Shown: one piece after another, positions 1 through 12,113 of the stretch | Layout: each line of letters begins with the position of its first letter | How positions within the stretch are numbered: position 1 is the first letter of the stretch | Assembly: GCA_015499995.1 (NCBI GenBank) | Contig: JADNRV010000536.1 | Location: 1-25,918 of the forward strand | Length of the DNA: 25,918 nucleotides | Source of the DNA: Flammula alnicola | Lineage: Eukaryota > Basidiomycota > Agaricomycetes > Agaricales > Strophariaceae | Direction of reading: 5' to 3' | Notes under the pieces: generated by a model | What the model was told of the DNA's origin: nothing | What the model saw: the letters and a program-made list of their open reading frames with translations, nothing else | Databases searched by the model: none | Position numbers and translations under genes: made by a program

Positions 1-105
1 GATTGCGTAATGTCAGAGGAGAGGGCACGCCAGTTCGCGACCAGGGTCCAAACAGGGTCCGAATTTACCGAATTTATCAATCCAGTACGTACAACGCAAA
101 ATCCG

Positions 106-113
106 GACGCCGC
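106..113. repeat. Candidate target-site duplication, left copy (element 1)
   Basis: GACGCCGC directly abuts the left terminal inverted repeat. The identical copy is at 1031-1038, directly abutting the right terminus. Confidence 0.55.
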
Positions 114-1030
114 GATAAAATCTGGGAGTTGGAAAACACGGCGGGGTCCACGGCGATCAGAACGGCGGCAAAGTCCGGCAGTCAGGTGAGCGCCCCGTCC
201 TGCATGTGTCCTCGCGCGTCGCTTCCTTTCTCCTCCGGTCCATTTTCCCGCCTCTCTTCATTTGCGATACCTACACAACGCCAACTGAACAACCGCCAAA
301 AATTGCACCAGAATTTGCCTCGATGGCCGTGTTATCCTCGACAACGAACGCGGCGGCGGCGGCAACATCATTGCATTGAGGAGAGGTAGTGGCGATACAT
401 GTACGACCAAGAGAGGCAGCAGTGCATCAGCGCACGTACAACGAAGAAACACAGCGGCAGTGGCCCACGACCAGGAGATATAGCAGCAACCCAAAGCAGA
501 AGCCCACCACCACCGTTTCGATGCGAGGTGGGAGACGAAGGCGCAGGAGCAAAATCGAAGGCGCTGGGATATGATCATGAAAGCGACCGAGGTGCAGCAG
601 CATTTATATACTGCTGGCGCTCGTCCCAGCCGGATCTTCATGCCGTCTCACACCCTTACCTCCTTGTCGAGGCGCCGTTACTGTCTCCCCGACTTCATCT
701 CTTCATTTGGCAATGGCCAGGCGCTCTTGCGTCGCCACACAGCTCAACCTTAGGACCCGCCTTTCCTTAATACTATTTCCCCTTTTTCAATCTTATGTAG
801 TAGCATATAGTCATTGAATTGTATCTTGATGTGATTCCAGAGAACGCGAAAGCATTCACGGAGAGGCGTTCACGGTTCAGACAATGCCTCCCATTATGAA
901 TTAATATGATTAAGTAGATCCCCTAGCGCGCAAGTCCCGTGACCGGGTGGAAAGCCGCCGTCCCGCCGCTGCGATCGCCGTTGCGATCGCCGTTTTTTGA
1001 TGCCGTTTTTTCCAACTCCCAGATGTCCTC
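114..1030. mobile_element. Non-autonomous TIR element 1 (hAT-like, about 0.9 kb)
   Basis: The two ends are inverted copies. From 120 the left end reads ATCTGGGAGTTGGAAAA followed by ACGGC-rich sequence, and the reverse complement of the right end (up to about 1024) has the same 17 bases followed by ACGGC. The outermost six bases match partially (GATAAA against GAGGAC). Immediately outside, the 8-mer GACGCCGC occurs at 106-113 and again at 1031-1038 in direct orientation, as expected for an 8-bp target-site duplication. Eight-base duplications are typical of hAT and a few other DNA transposon superfamilies. The interior shows several short overlapping open frames but no transposase motif, so I read it as a deletion derivative or MITE-like element. 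The superfamily is inferred from duplication length only. Confidence 0.6.
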
Positions 1031-1038
1031 GACGCCGC
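1031..1038. repeat. Candidate target-site duplication, right copy (element 1)
   Basis: GACGCCGC, identical to 106-113 and in the same orientation, directly outside the right terminus of element 1. Confidence 0.55.
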
Positions 1039-1083
1039 AGGCAGCGAGCTCGCTTTTCCGAGTCCCCGTTCCGTGTTCCGCCA

Positions 1084-1165
1084 GCCCAATTTAAGAGTTG
1101 AACCAGCCCAATTTAAAGAATTTAAGCAATTTAAGCTTAACTCCTACTTAATCTTAAATTTGGGC
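1084..1165. repeat. GCCCAATTTAAG direct and inverted repeat cluster
   Basis: GCCCAATTTAAG at 1084-1095 is nearly repeated at 1106-1117. It recurs in inverted form as CTTAAATTTGGGC at 1153-1165, so the block can fold into a stem. Function is unknown; it could be the edge of an old repeat element. Confidence 0.5.
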
Positions 1166-1661
1166 TCGGAATCCTCGTAGGGCTCACAATTTGCCCTCGG
1201 AGGCTTCATATTCGAAAATTTAAGGTTGAATTATGTCTAACCTACTACTACTATTTTGCGTGAGGGAGGGGATGGCAGGCAGGTGCTCAGGTGCTCTCCT
1301 CGAGGGCAGACCAAGCTCCCAGCAGGAGCAGCACGCGCGCAAGTGCGCAGAGCGTGTGCCTGCCAAAACGGTAAAACCCCCGTGGCGACTCCGTGGCGCA
1401 ACCACCGAACACGCACGAACACGTGTTCCTCAAACGGAGAGTTCCCAGGCCTCGAACGGGGGAAAACCTGGGAAAACCCACCGGGCAAAGGCCAAATGCG
1501 TGGCGGGGTCGGTCACATCACGTGCAGGGCCATCACCTATCAACGCGATCAGCGGCATGACCTCACGGCATACCATAACAGGCAGCGGCCCTGACCTGGG
1601 CCCTTAAATTTATAAGGATAAGTTATGGCAAGTTTATGGGTAATTTCACGTTCTACTTGTA

Positions 1662-1849
1662 AAAAGCGTGAAAAGGCGGAACAGCCACATGACAGAAAAG
1701 CCAGCCTCAAAATATTAAAAAGTTACTGTTTCCGGCTTAACTCACTACGGACACCTGTAGAGTCATAGGTGCGTTTTCTACATCGCGTGAAGATTTTTTT
1801 TTATCTTTTCTGCTTTTTGACTTGTCGCAAGCAGAAAAGCGTGAAAAGG
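1662..1849. repeat. 15-nt direct repeat AAAAGCGTGAAAAGG
   Basis: The 15-mer AAAAGCGTGAAAAGG occurs at 1662-1676 and at 1835-1849. The second copy overlaps the right arm of a perfect 11-bp hairpin, CTTTTCTGCTT at 1805-1815 with AAGCAGAAAAG at 1829-1839. It may be subterminal repeat sequence of an undetected element. Confidence 0.45.
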
Positions 1850-2166
1850 GGACAAGTGAGTTGGAGGCAAGTCCTGCTACATTACCATTGCTGATATGCT
1901 GTTAGAAGGGTTTTGTATCACTTCCTGCATTAAACATGAAATTCATCAATAAACGCCAGAATATGACAGGTCTTTTGGTACATGACGCGTCTTGGACGCG
2001 TCGTGAATTTAGAAATGACGAGCGTGGATAGCACGTGACTAGCTTATGATTTTAAACTCCGCCGTCGCAATGCGGCCGGGAATTTCAAGAACTTGAACAC
2101 ACCGTCAGTGTAGTTATTTCTGCTAAGTATTTCAAGTCGACGGTTGTAACTTCCGCCGCTCGCAGA

Positions 2167-2850
2167 GTTCCTCACGTGTGGTTTGAAGATGCAGATGTCA
2201 TCTTCCAGGCAGGCCAGAAAGCCAAAAACTTTTTCGCGTCGATCACCGATAGTATTCAATGAAATGTTCTCCGTTCCTCAACCGGCGAAAGATACACAAT
2301 TGGGGGCTATAGAGGCCGGCTGTACTTACATTTACCTCCTCAATAATGAGGTGGATATCTACTACTTTTTGGCAATTTTCGACGCGTCGTGAGTCTCCTC
2401 ACCTCGGTGTTCTTGGTGGCGCGAGTGGCGATGCTCATTCATCTCATCGCAGTGCGCGAATACCTCTCCGTGCCCTTTTTCCAGCATGCATCATGGAAAA
2501 GTTGACGGAGACTTTTCAAGAGAGTTATCTGGTTTCTCGCGAGGAGAAATGGGACACATCGGGAAAATGGATTGCTTCAATTCCCACAGCATCGTGCCTA
2601 ACCCCAAGCGATTGTCGAGACAAACAACGCCTCTGGGTGAAACGGGCTTTGACACTGGGACCTTTTGCCTTACCACCCCTAGCAGACGACGGGCCTCTTT
2701 GGAATGCATACAGCACCCAGTTTTGTCGGAAGTGTTATTGAACTCGAAGAGCGAAGCGATTGTGGTTGCGAACGAGAACTGGGAACGACATCCAATACTT
2801 GGCCTCCTAAGCTGGGACGTGTTGAAGGAAGCTTAAGAGAAAGTTGCATT
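2167..2850 (+). pseudogene. Decayed BTB/POZ-domain gene
   Basis: Pieces of this stretch match the intact BTB protein encoded at 12378-13432, but in different frames. At 2167 one frame reads VPHVWFEDADVIFQAG, matching VPELWFQEADVIFHAG, then hits a stop after a frame slip. The match resumes in another frame with SPIVFNEMFSVPQP and later IYYFLAIFDAS. A GTGAGT donor follows at the same codon position as in the intact gene, so the intron position is conserved. After it about 110 codons of the middle region are missing, and the match restarts near 2494 with FQESYLVSREEKW and IPTASCLT, ending with ILGLLSWDVLKEA at about 2800-2836. At least three frame changes, premature stops and an internal deletion make a functional product unlikely. 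It is a dead tandem-family copy rather than an independent gene. Confidence 0.8.
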
Positions 2851-3584
2851 CGAACGTGGTTGACTTTTTATGCGATGAAGCGCCTAACGTCCTTGGATAA
2901 TTGTGTAGATAGAATAGTTTTCATTTATGATACCCACCGAGAAAAATACGATACTGGTACATTGTTGGTACACCTTCCACAAGTTCCAGAAGTTGTATCG
3001 GCCAAGTATCAGCCTCGATCGTTCCGCGCTACTATCTGATAGTATTAGAAACTCTTCCTGGACACCAGGACGATATGCAAACAACCCCGAGAATACCGCT
3101 GTGCAGCTAGGGCTATGCCAACCCTTCCTACTTTTCGACCGCACCCTAGACCTGGCGTTACCGTGGTTTTTTTCGTGCCCAAAGCCTGAAAAGCATCCGA
3201 TAAAAGATGTACAGACGAGTCATGATGCATTGATGCATGATGCATTCATGACAGGATCCCCGTCTACCCCGGCCGAGCCCCTGCAAAGGGTGCAAAACAA
3301 TAATCGTTCACACGGCCGTATGTACTGTGTTTCGAACTTTAGTTTCGACCCCCCACAGTCTGCAAGCCGTTCCGTTCGTTATTCTCCTTCAATCTCTCAG
3401 GACTTGACCTCAGTCCGAGGCTGCTACTGGAGTCCGTCGTCAAGCCTGACGAAGACGCTGCCAAAGAGTGTCTTCTTGACACAGATAACTCAACTGACGA
3501 GAAGCAACCGTCGGGCGAAGATACCAAATCGATATCGAGGCAGCCAACAATGTTGCACGGCAGCCTGTGGACAAGAGTCGGCCT

Positions 3585-4170
3585 ATGGCTCTGCGCATCA
3601 AGCCGGACAATCTCCGCGCGGCGCTCATCATTCTGCTAATCCTCCAGCATGCCATCCTAGAGACAGTCTCCGACTCTCCCAATCCCTTCCAACTCGATGA
3701 AACCTCTCCAAAGTCCCTCACCTTTCTCATGCTTTTTCGTAGGTATCAACAGGAACGTCTTCGCGATGCTGCTCTTCATGTCTGGGTTTGCATCGAAAAT
3801 TTCCAGGTCCATATGCTCGGCTACGCCACTCTATTTCCTGTTCAAGAAGACATGGAAGACAGGGCTTGCGTTGATCGGATACCATGTTTCGATGCTTTTG
3901 ACGGAGTGTCTATACGGGCCGTGGCCGAAAATGGGTAGCTCAGATACGAAGATGCCGTACTATTCCTTGACTATTCCTCCAACAGGGAAAGAAGGCCTAC
4001 TCACGGGCCATCATTCTATATAATCGCCCTCCTTGCCCTCGACTATATATACGCCATCTTCAGGAATAATGGACATATTGTTATACCAAGAAAACTACAA
4101 CAAGCACTTCATCTCAACAAATTTGCGTTATCGTGTAGCCAAATACTCCCTCTTAGTCCTCCTCGAGAGG
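3585..4170 (+). pseudogene. Acyltransferase-3-like membrane protein, decayed
   Basis: Three segments look like the fungal acyltransferase_3 family, multi-pass enzymes that move acyl groups onto sugars or other acceptors. The first ATG at 3585 opens a frame with PDNLRAALIILLILQHAILE, like the family's first helix with its conserved histidine. After a frame change at about 3737-3745 the text continues VGINRNVFAMLLFMSGF and then TWKTGLALIGYH. A further frame reads PTHGPSFYIIALLALDYIYA near 3996-4053, which resembles the family's HGPLWF...D..YA block. An intron between about 3935 and 3986 (GTAGCT...CAACAG) would restore that frame. The first slip and the in-frame stops argue for a pseudogene. A more C-terminal helical frame at 4258-4556 ends at a GTAAGT donor and may belong to the same gene. 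The family call rests on motif resemblance only. Confidence 0.5.
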
Positions 4171-4257
4171 TGAATGATCGCCTTTTCAGCCGGCGCCATC
4201 CGTCCGTCGGAGAGGGTGAAGGAATGACTCTATATCACCAACAGCGCTGAAATCTAC

Positions 4258-4556
4258 TTGCTTGTCCTGTATCTCATATCCTACCTCGCCGGCATCCACT
4301 GGCAATTTATTGTCTACTACAAATTCCTCCTCGCTGAATTTTCCCACTGTCGAGGCGCGTCTCCCGGAGTCGCCATATTTACGCGTATCGCCATTCACTT
4401 CGTGGTCATGTACGCCATATATCGACATTTCCCCCAAACTCTGCATCGTTACCTCGACTTGCGCACACAGTCCCTGCTCGCCTTCGTTGATGCAGGGATT
4501 CATCATAGTGACACCGCTCCTAGTTCCTATGGCGCCTGGATCGCCATCCTGCTGAT
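4258..4556 (+). other. Hydrophobic open frame, possible continuation of the acyltransferase-like gene
   Basis: This frame encodes about 99 residues with at least two hydrophobic stretches (for example IYLLVLYLISYLAGIHWQFI just upstream of and across its first Met, and ILLM at the end). The stop codon at 4558 lies inside a perfect GTAAGT splice donor that begins at 4557, so the frame could be an exon rather than a complete gene. The opposite strand is also open across this stretch (4186-4761), so the coding strand is not settled. No family signature is strong enough to name it alone. Confidence 0.3.
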
Positions 4557-4645
4557 GTAAGTCCCCAGCGCTGTCATCTCCGCCGTCTACACCACGCGTG
4601 CGTTGAGCAAGGACTGGGGCATCGTTTAGCGCACTGCGTACATCC

Positions 4646-4653
4646 GGACGTAC
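4646..4653. repeat. Candidate target-site duplication, left copy (element 2)
   Basis: GGACGTAC, matching GTACGTAC at 6278-6285 in seven of eight positions. Weaker than the perfect duplication of element 1, because ACGTAC is also partly self-complementary and could be part of the terminal repeat. Confidence 0.4.
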
Positions 4654-6277
4654 TCTGTGCGGGCAGCCCAGGTTGATGGTCAACCTAAGGATTTGACCTA
4701 AATTAGGTTGCATATCAGTAAATAAAAGGTCGATTCTCATCTTTGTTAGGTTGGTGATCAACCTTGTAAATAGGTTGGCACCTTGGTTAATTTATAACCT
4801 ATTTTTTAACTTTTCAACCTATGTACAAATAGCTTGGTAAGGTTTATAATCAACCTGACACAGAGTGTTGACCAACCTATATTATACTGAAAACTGACCT
4901 AGTGTTGGTTGAATATAACACAATTAGCAGGTTGGAATCACTATGCAGTAGGTTGCTGTCAGACATTTTAATTTTTTTTAAATCATAAAATAGATTGGTA
5001 TTTCCGACTACACATTGGTTACATATATCTAGTACTCTATATACATGAAATAAGACCCAATCACTAACCGTATAGCCGCATCTCACATAAGGGACGTCAC
5101 TCACAAGGTCAAAAATGAGCTATCCCGGTCAGACCAAATAGAGCGAGGCAGAATGAGTAGCAGACGAGCCGGACGAGGCGAGCATGGCAATCGACGCGCC
5201 AGATGAACACGACAAGACATGCTGTCTCATTGTGTTCACCCATGGCCTCATGGCCTGCTGTCGGTGTACTCCCGCCGCCTATCGTTTCGTGAGTGGTGTG
5301 AAGGGAGTCAAAGGGGGCTGGGTCAGCATCGTATAGGCAGTGGCTGCGGAGAGGGGCCGCTATGAATAAAATGCGAAAATGAGAGCGAGGACATTTGTCC
5401 ACCCTCTCGATGGTCAGCCCTGTCTCATGCGACGTGAGGAGAGAGCAGATATTGACATACCAGTGACACCACAATTCGCCCTGAGCAGACAGACATGGGG
5501 CGGCACCTGTTCCGCGATACAGCAGAGTAATGAGCTCAAACGAGGAGAGAGCATGCACATGCTCTCTCCTCAGTAGCCTACAAGCAAAAGGTGGTAGGTC
5601 AGCGGCATCATGGGGGTGTTGTTTGCGACGTACCTAATAGGCCTCCCACCATGGGCTTACTATCCCCTAAGACCTCCTATGCCCTCATGTAACTGTTAAT
5701 CGAATGCGGACCCAGGGTGTGGGCAGACCATGGTTATTTGGGTTGTTGTGCTCGTTGGGGTTGTATACAGTTGGATGTCAGAAAGGATGAATCCGGGATG
5801 CTGCAGAGGTCAACCACCTTCAACGACTCCGTTCGAGCGGAGTCTGAAATATCGGCCATCACCGAATAGAGTACCCAACGCGGCATTTTGGACTTCGTAA
5901 AAAAATTGCATGCGCCAAATTATTAATTATGTCGCGCCGTTCCAGGCATCAACTTTCTTTCTTCAGAATCACCCAGAACATGTTTAGAATACACAAATTA
6001 AGAGTTCTATGGAAAAATATAATACCTTTGCCACTGATCCTGTACTTAGGTTGATGAGCAGCTATTTACTGGTTGACAAGTCTGGTTGAAAAGCAGCGCA
6101 CTCATGGTCTAATTATGTAGGTGTAATATCACTATTTTCTTGGTTGTTTTGGTAGGTTGCCGCGCAACCTAAATATTAGGTTGAATTAGTTCAACCTAAT
6201 AATCAACCGAGGACAGGTTGAAATCTATTTTTCAGCCTGACCTTGGTTGCTCGGCAACCAAAGCCGCTCCCACAGTG
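4654..6277. mobile_element. Non-autonomous TIR element 2 with AGGTTG/CAACCT subterminal repeats (hAT-like, about 1.6 kb)
   Basis: AGGTTG or its complement CAACCT is scattered through both ends: for example 4681, 4705, 4930 and 4949 on the left and 6049, 6154, 6178 and 6192 on the right, in both orientations. It is largely absent from the middle. The left end (TCTGTGCGGGCAGCC) and the complement of the right end (CACTGTGGGAGCGGC) match imperfectly, as weak terminal inverted repeats. Flanking 8-mers are GGACGTAC (4646-4653) and GTACGTAC (6278-6285), identical at seven of eight positions. Dense subterminal hexamers on both strands are typical of transposase-binding sites in hAT-type elements. 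I see no transposase frame; the 149-residue minus-strand frame at 5109-5558 has no recognisable motif. Exact borders are inferred. Confidence 0.55.
5542..5571. repeat. Perfect 14-bp hairpin inside element 2
   Basis: GAGGAGAGAGCATG (5542-5555) is followed after two bases by its exact reverse complement CATGCTCTCTCCTC (5558-5571). The stem lies roughly in the middle of element 2. Such structures can act as terminators, recombination hot spots or remnants of a nested insertion; nothing here decides between them. Confidence 0.6.
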
Positions 6278-6285
6278 GTACGTAC
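6278..6285. repeat. Candidate target-site duplication, right copy (element 2)
   Basis: GTACGTAC, directly outside the inferred right terminus. See the left copy at 4646-4653. Confidence 0.4.
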
Positions 6286-6332
6286 ACACAATATTTGTCA
6301 AATATTTGTCATCGGATTTGCGCGACGCGCCG

Positions 6333-6506
6333 GATGGATTACTTACCAATCTGCTTTGGAGATGCGTATACGTTGCAACAGGATCCATCGTTTGCGGTTG
6401 GTTGATGGTGCTGATCCTACTGATGGGTTACCGGACTGTTGTAGGGGTTTGGAAGAAATTGAGGTGTCATGGGCCGACGTTGGACGAGGAGAATATTTGA
6501 GGTCGA
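6333..6506 (+). other. Short membrane-helix-encoding fragment right of element 2
   Basis: The frame ending at the TGA near 6498-6500 encodes a credible helix (SIVCGWLMVLILLMGYRTVV) followed by a basic loop and an acidic end (TLDEENI). This would suit the last transmembrane segment and tail of a membrane protein. Its position just beyond element 2 raises the possibility that it is the 3' end of the acyltransferase-like gene, split by that insertion. No conserved motif proves this, and a chance open frame is possible. Confidence 0.25.
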
Positions 6507-8104
6507 GAGCCAGAACCTGAACCATCTAGCTTCGACGACATCACCACTCGACAAGTAGGGCGCGCTGCGCGTTTCCTGTTTACAATAGGTCGAGCATGAT
6601 ATATATGGATTATACCCCTACGACACATGAGGCACCGCTCTCCTCCAAGATCAACAGTTGGACATCCCTGTAAATGTATCAATGTTACGAATATGGCGAT
6701 GAAGGCTGAGAGCTAGAAGGGACAACCTACTCGTACCTTACACAAGCTTTATGCCCAATCTAACATGCTAGCGCTTATAAGTAAGCTTTCTCGCATTAAG
6801 TGGATGAGAGTGTAGGTTTGTGTTACCCCTGTTTAGGTACCCTCGAAATCTATAAAATAACAGACCAAAAACTTATATTTATTTCATTCAGTACTCCAGA
6901 TCGCTCCCTGGCGTATAGTTGACGCATTAACATCGCTGGTAGTTTCACGCCCAACTACAGAACTGGAGTAAATCCCTCATTTCACCCTTTAACGAACAAT
7001 AATGATCGATGGCTTTCCAGGTAATTCATGTCTCCGTGCTACTAGCCTACCGCAACCCTGTCTTCCAGATTTTGCTTTTTGTACAGGTACAGGGAAAGCC
7101 TCGGCGGATGCACTGAAGAGAAGCCTCGGTAACCGGGGGCGGGCCTGGGTTAACGCCCGGCGCCTCGGGCTTTCGGGCGCGGGCGTTTGATAAGATTATG
7201 ACGAATTATTTTTCACCCTTTGTCGGCGTCTCAATGGAACCCCTCCTCAATGTCTTCTATGGCCCTATGACCACGATGTTCTGTACTGCCATTCTCGAAC
7301 TCACAACTGCAGTGGAGCTGGTTGGACATTTTTATAACTCGAGTGTGTCAGCAGAAGGTGCACAAGGCTAGTTTTTCTTTACGGCCGGAAGTGGGTGTAT
7401 CAAAATCAAGCCTGCCGAGAAATTTGGGTTCCCCTGCCAAATGAACGTGGTCGCCATCATTCTTGACTGAATGCACATACCATAACAGATACCTGGGCTA
7501 AATTTCTGCTTTTTTTCCTCCTTGTTCCTTGTCCACCTCCGAGGAAAGGTCAGGAAATGAGGGTTGCTTACCTTTTCCGGATGTTCGCGCCGAAACTCGG
7601 AGTTACTGATGAGCCCACACGGCCATCACGGAGTCTCTGTCGGAGCCATGCTTGCTATCATTTGGCTATCATTTTCTCAAGTTTGTCAACTGCAACTTCT
7701 TCCGCCCCTTACTAGTGATTCGTGGATTGATAACAACATTCTCGAAATATCGTCCATCTATACTTCTTGTAGGTTCAGAGATAGTTTGATCGCGCAATAT
7801 TGCTGATACATCGTTAACAATGATAGCAGAAGAAGCCATTCTCTAAGTTCGCTCCATGCTGTCTAGAAGAGCGGATCGCACATAACGGTTCACATGTCTA
7901 TGGCATCACAACTGAGCTTAGTTTCAAGTATTCTTCGACCATGTTGCCGACTGTCGCTTGTCTCGGACGAAACACTGCATTGGTAGAATTTATTCTCTAC
8001 GAAGGATCGCCCTGGATATCCGAGCTGATATGCTGTTTCCCAGAATATCTGCTCAATTGTTACTCAGCTAGGCGGGGGGGGTTTTGCGCTCATTTCGTGC
8101 CGCG
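6507..8104. other. Gene-free stretch upstream of the GMC gene
   Basis: I find no reading frame with family motifs here. The frames at 7002-7190, 7564-7806 and 7941-8129 are short, lack splice partners that extend them sensibly and show no domain signature. The block 7128-7191 is unusually GC-rich (GGGCGGGCCTGGG and similar) against AT-richer surroundings. The last few hundred bases presumably hold the GMC promoter. Confidence 0.45.
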
Positions 8105-8110
8105 TATAAA
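8105..8110 (+). promoter_or_regulatory. TATA box of the GMC oxidoreductase gene
   Basis: TATAAA in the context CGCGTATAAAGCCCC lies 57 nt upstream of the ATG at 8167. That is a usual spacing for a fungal TATA box with a short leader. No other TATAAA lies closer to the start. Confidence 0.5.
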
Positions 8111-8166
8111 GCCCCAGAAATTTTTATGATGGACTTCAGCGTTCCGCATCTCGAGCTTCAGGCCCA

Positions 8167-10495
<2,329 letters not shown>

Positions 10496-11093
10496 GAAGC
10501 CTTTATCAACCGACGGCGACCGGATCAAAAGAACTAACTCCTATCGGTTTCCACCACATGCCTTGTATGTACATGTAATAATTTTGAACCCTTGATACTT
10601 CGATATTTATGGGCCGCTCATGTTAACTTCAATACCCGCTTAATGAATAAGAGCCATTTTTTTTTCAATTAACTAGTACTGACCTTCGTCAGCGCCCATG
10701 GGTCATAGAGTGGTCCCAAAAATAAACGCCCGTTCTCCTCAGGCGCTCGAAGTAACTAGGTCAGGTGACAATCGGCATCTCGGCGTGATCGAGGGGAGTT
10801 TATTTATACGTGAGAGACTTGGCAAATATCATTCGATTTACGTGTAATTTTTCGTACCCCGCAAAGTTGTTGCAGTTCCTTTAGCCACTGGCCTTCCTCC
10901 GCACGCTCGGCGCGTGTTTTCGATCGCCTCAAAATACCCAGCTCTCAAAATCTGTCCTTTCTTTTCAACCACATACCACCACTCTCAACTTGGTTATTTC
11001 CGTCGTTCTTTATCGCGTTCCTGGTGGCGATATACCCCTGAAAAACATCCTCGAAGGTGACAAAAGCTCCAAACTAACGACTTATCAACTAGG
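10496..11093. other. Intergenic region between the GMC and BTB genes
   Basis: About 600 nt that should hold the 3' end of the GMC transcript and the promoter of the BTB gene at 11094. I see pyrimidine-rich sequence near 10960-10990, as is common before fungal starts, and a TTTATTTATACG element near 10799-10810 that could serve as a TATA-like box. No frame with protein motifs was found. Confidence 0.5.
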
Positions 11094-12113
11094 ATGACCA
11101 TGCACGATCAACCATCTCCTTATCATGCCCCCGAAGAGGCTACGCCCGTCGAAGAGCTCTGGTTTGAGGATGGTAACCTAATCCTCAAAGCTGAGAATTC
11201 GCTGTTCCGCATCTACAGTGGTCTTCTCGCTGCTCGTTCGTCTGTTTTTAAAGACATGCTCGCCTTCCCACCACCAGAAGGAGGAAATCCCATGATGGAT
11301 GGCTGCCACATTGTCACTGTCTACGACTCAGCGAAAGATATGTCCTTTTTCCTGAAAGCTGTCTTCGACTCGAGGTGCGTTTCCTTGTTTTGTCTCTCCT
11401 TTTCATGACTAATTCTCGACTGTAGCTACTTTGAGCCGCCGCCATCGCCGACAGAACTTCCTATCGTCGAAGCAGTGTTGCGCCTCAGTCTGAAATATGA
11501 CGTACAATACCTGCGCCGCCGTGCTCTCGGCCACCTCTCATCTACTTTCCCCATGACCCTCGATGCGTGGAAGGAGCGTGACACCCACCGAACAATTCCT
11601 CCCGTCGACAATACCCCTTTTGCTGCATTCCGCATCGCGCGAGAGTTCGACCTCGTCTGGCTACTCCCCGCTATCCTCTATTGCGTCAGCAGCCATCCTT
11701 TCGAAAAGACTCTCGACTACGCCCTATGGGAAGACGAGCAGATAGCGTTCGGCTGGGCAGATAAGCGCATGGCCATCATAGGGCGACAGAAGCTACTCAT
11801 GACGCAGTGTCGAAACGCCCTGAACTTGACGAAGCTCGCCGGCATGAAGCCAGAGGGTTGCACGGGGGAATCATGCCAAGTGACGAGACAGAGATGCGCC
11901 GACATCCTGAGCGGGTGGGACATGGCGGGATTCTTGGATTACTTCGAGGACCACTCCGATGTTTACGAATCCGGGTTCTGCTCAATCTGTAACACTGCTT
12001 TCAAGGAGATGTGCGGTGCAGATAGTGAGACGATGTGGAGCGAGTTACCAGAGATGTTTGGGATCCCTGAATGGGGCGTGTTGGAGCAGATGAGGTTCAA
12101 GGCGTTAGAATGA
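11094..12113 (+). CDS. BTB/POZ-domain protein, intact
   Basis: Two exons, 11094-11374 and 11426-12113, are joined by a 51-nt GTGCGT...TAG intron with a CTAAT-like branch site, giving 322 residues. The BTB fold is at about residues 18-110, with ELWFEDGNLILKAENSLFRI and then SSVFKDMLAFPPPEGG, as in fungal BTB proteins (the first strand, helix and the F.DML block). A helical C-terminal half follows, with LRLSLKYDVQYLRRRA (the region after the BTB fold that packs like a BACK helix). Near the end a C-x2-C (CSICN) and W-x2-LP-x2-FGIP-x-W motif recurs in the paralogue at 12378-13432. BTB proteins usually dimerise and act as scaffolds or cullin-3 adaptors, but no partner can be inferred here. It lies tail to tail with its paralogue. 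The first ATG (11094) was chosen; a second, at codon 3, is also possible. Confidence 0.9.

Larger units (their letters stand above)
1039..2166. other. Gene-free stretch with short repeats
   Basis: I recognise no gene here. The overlapping frames around 1220-1610 on both strands lack family motifs and look like chance open frames in GC-rich sequence. The stretch holds AT-rich AATTTAAG/CTTAAATT repeats near 1084-1165, a 15-nt direct repeat and a hairpin at 1805-1839 (listed separately). A CACGTG at 2032-2037 lies upstream of the decayed BTB gene. Confidence 0.5.

Noticed and set aside
1220..1610. Several overlapping frames on both strands in GC-rich sequence
   Set aside because: Three or more frames are open at once, as expected when GC-rich sequence has few stops. 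None has a motif.
3221..3250. TGATGCAT-type short repeats as a possible regulatory array
   Set aside because: Only three to four imperfect units over 30 nt, without nearby intact gene start, so too little to call functional.
2927..3700. Plus-strand frame of 257 residues
   Set aside because: It shows no family motif and has low-quality composition. It runs through sequence that in other frames holds the acyltransferase-like start, so it is most likely a chance frame.
5109..5558. Minus-strand frame of 149 residues inside element 2, considered as a transposase remnant
   Set aside because: It shows no DDE, zinc-finger BED or hAT dimerisation motif. Composition and position do not support a transposase.
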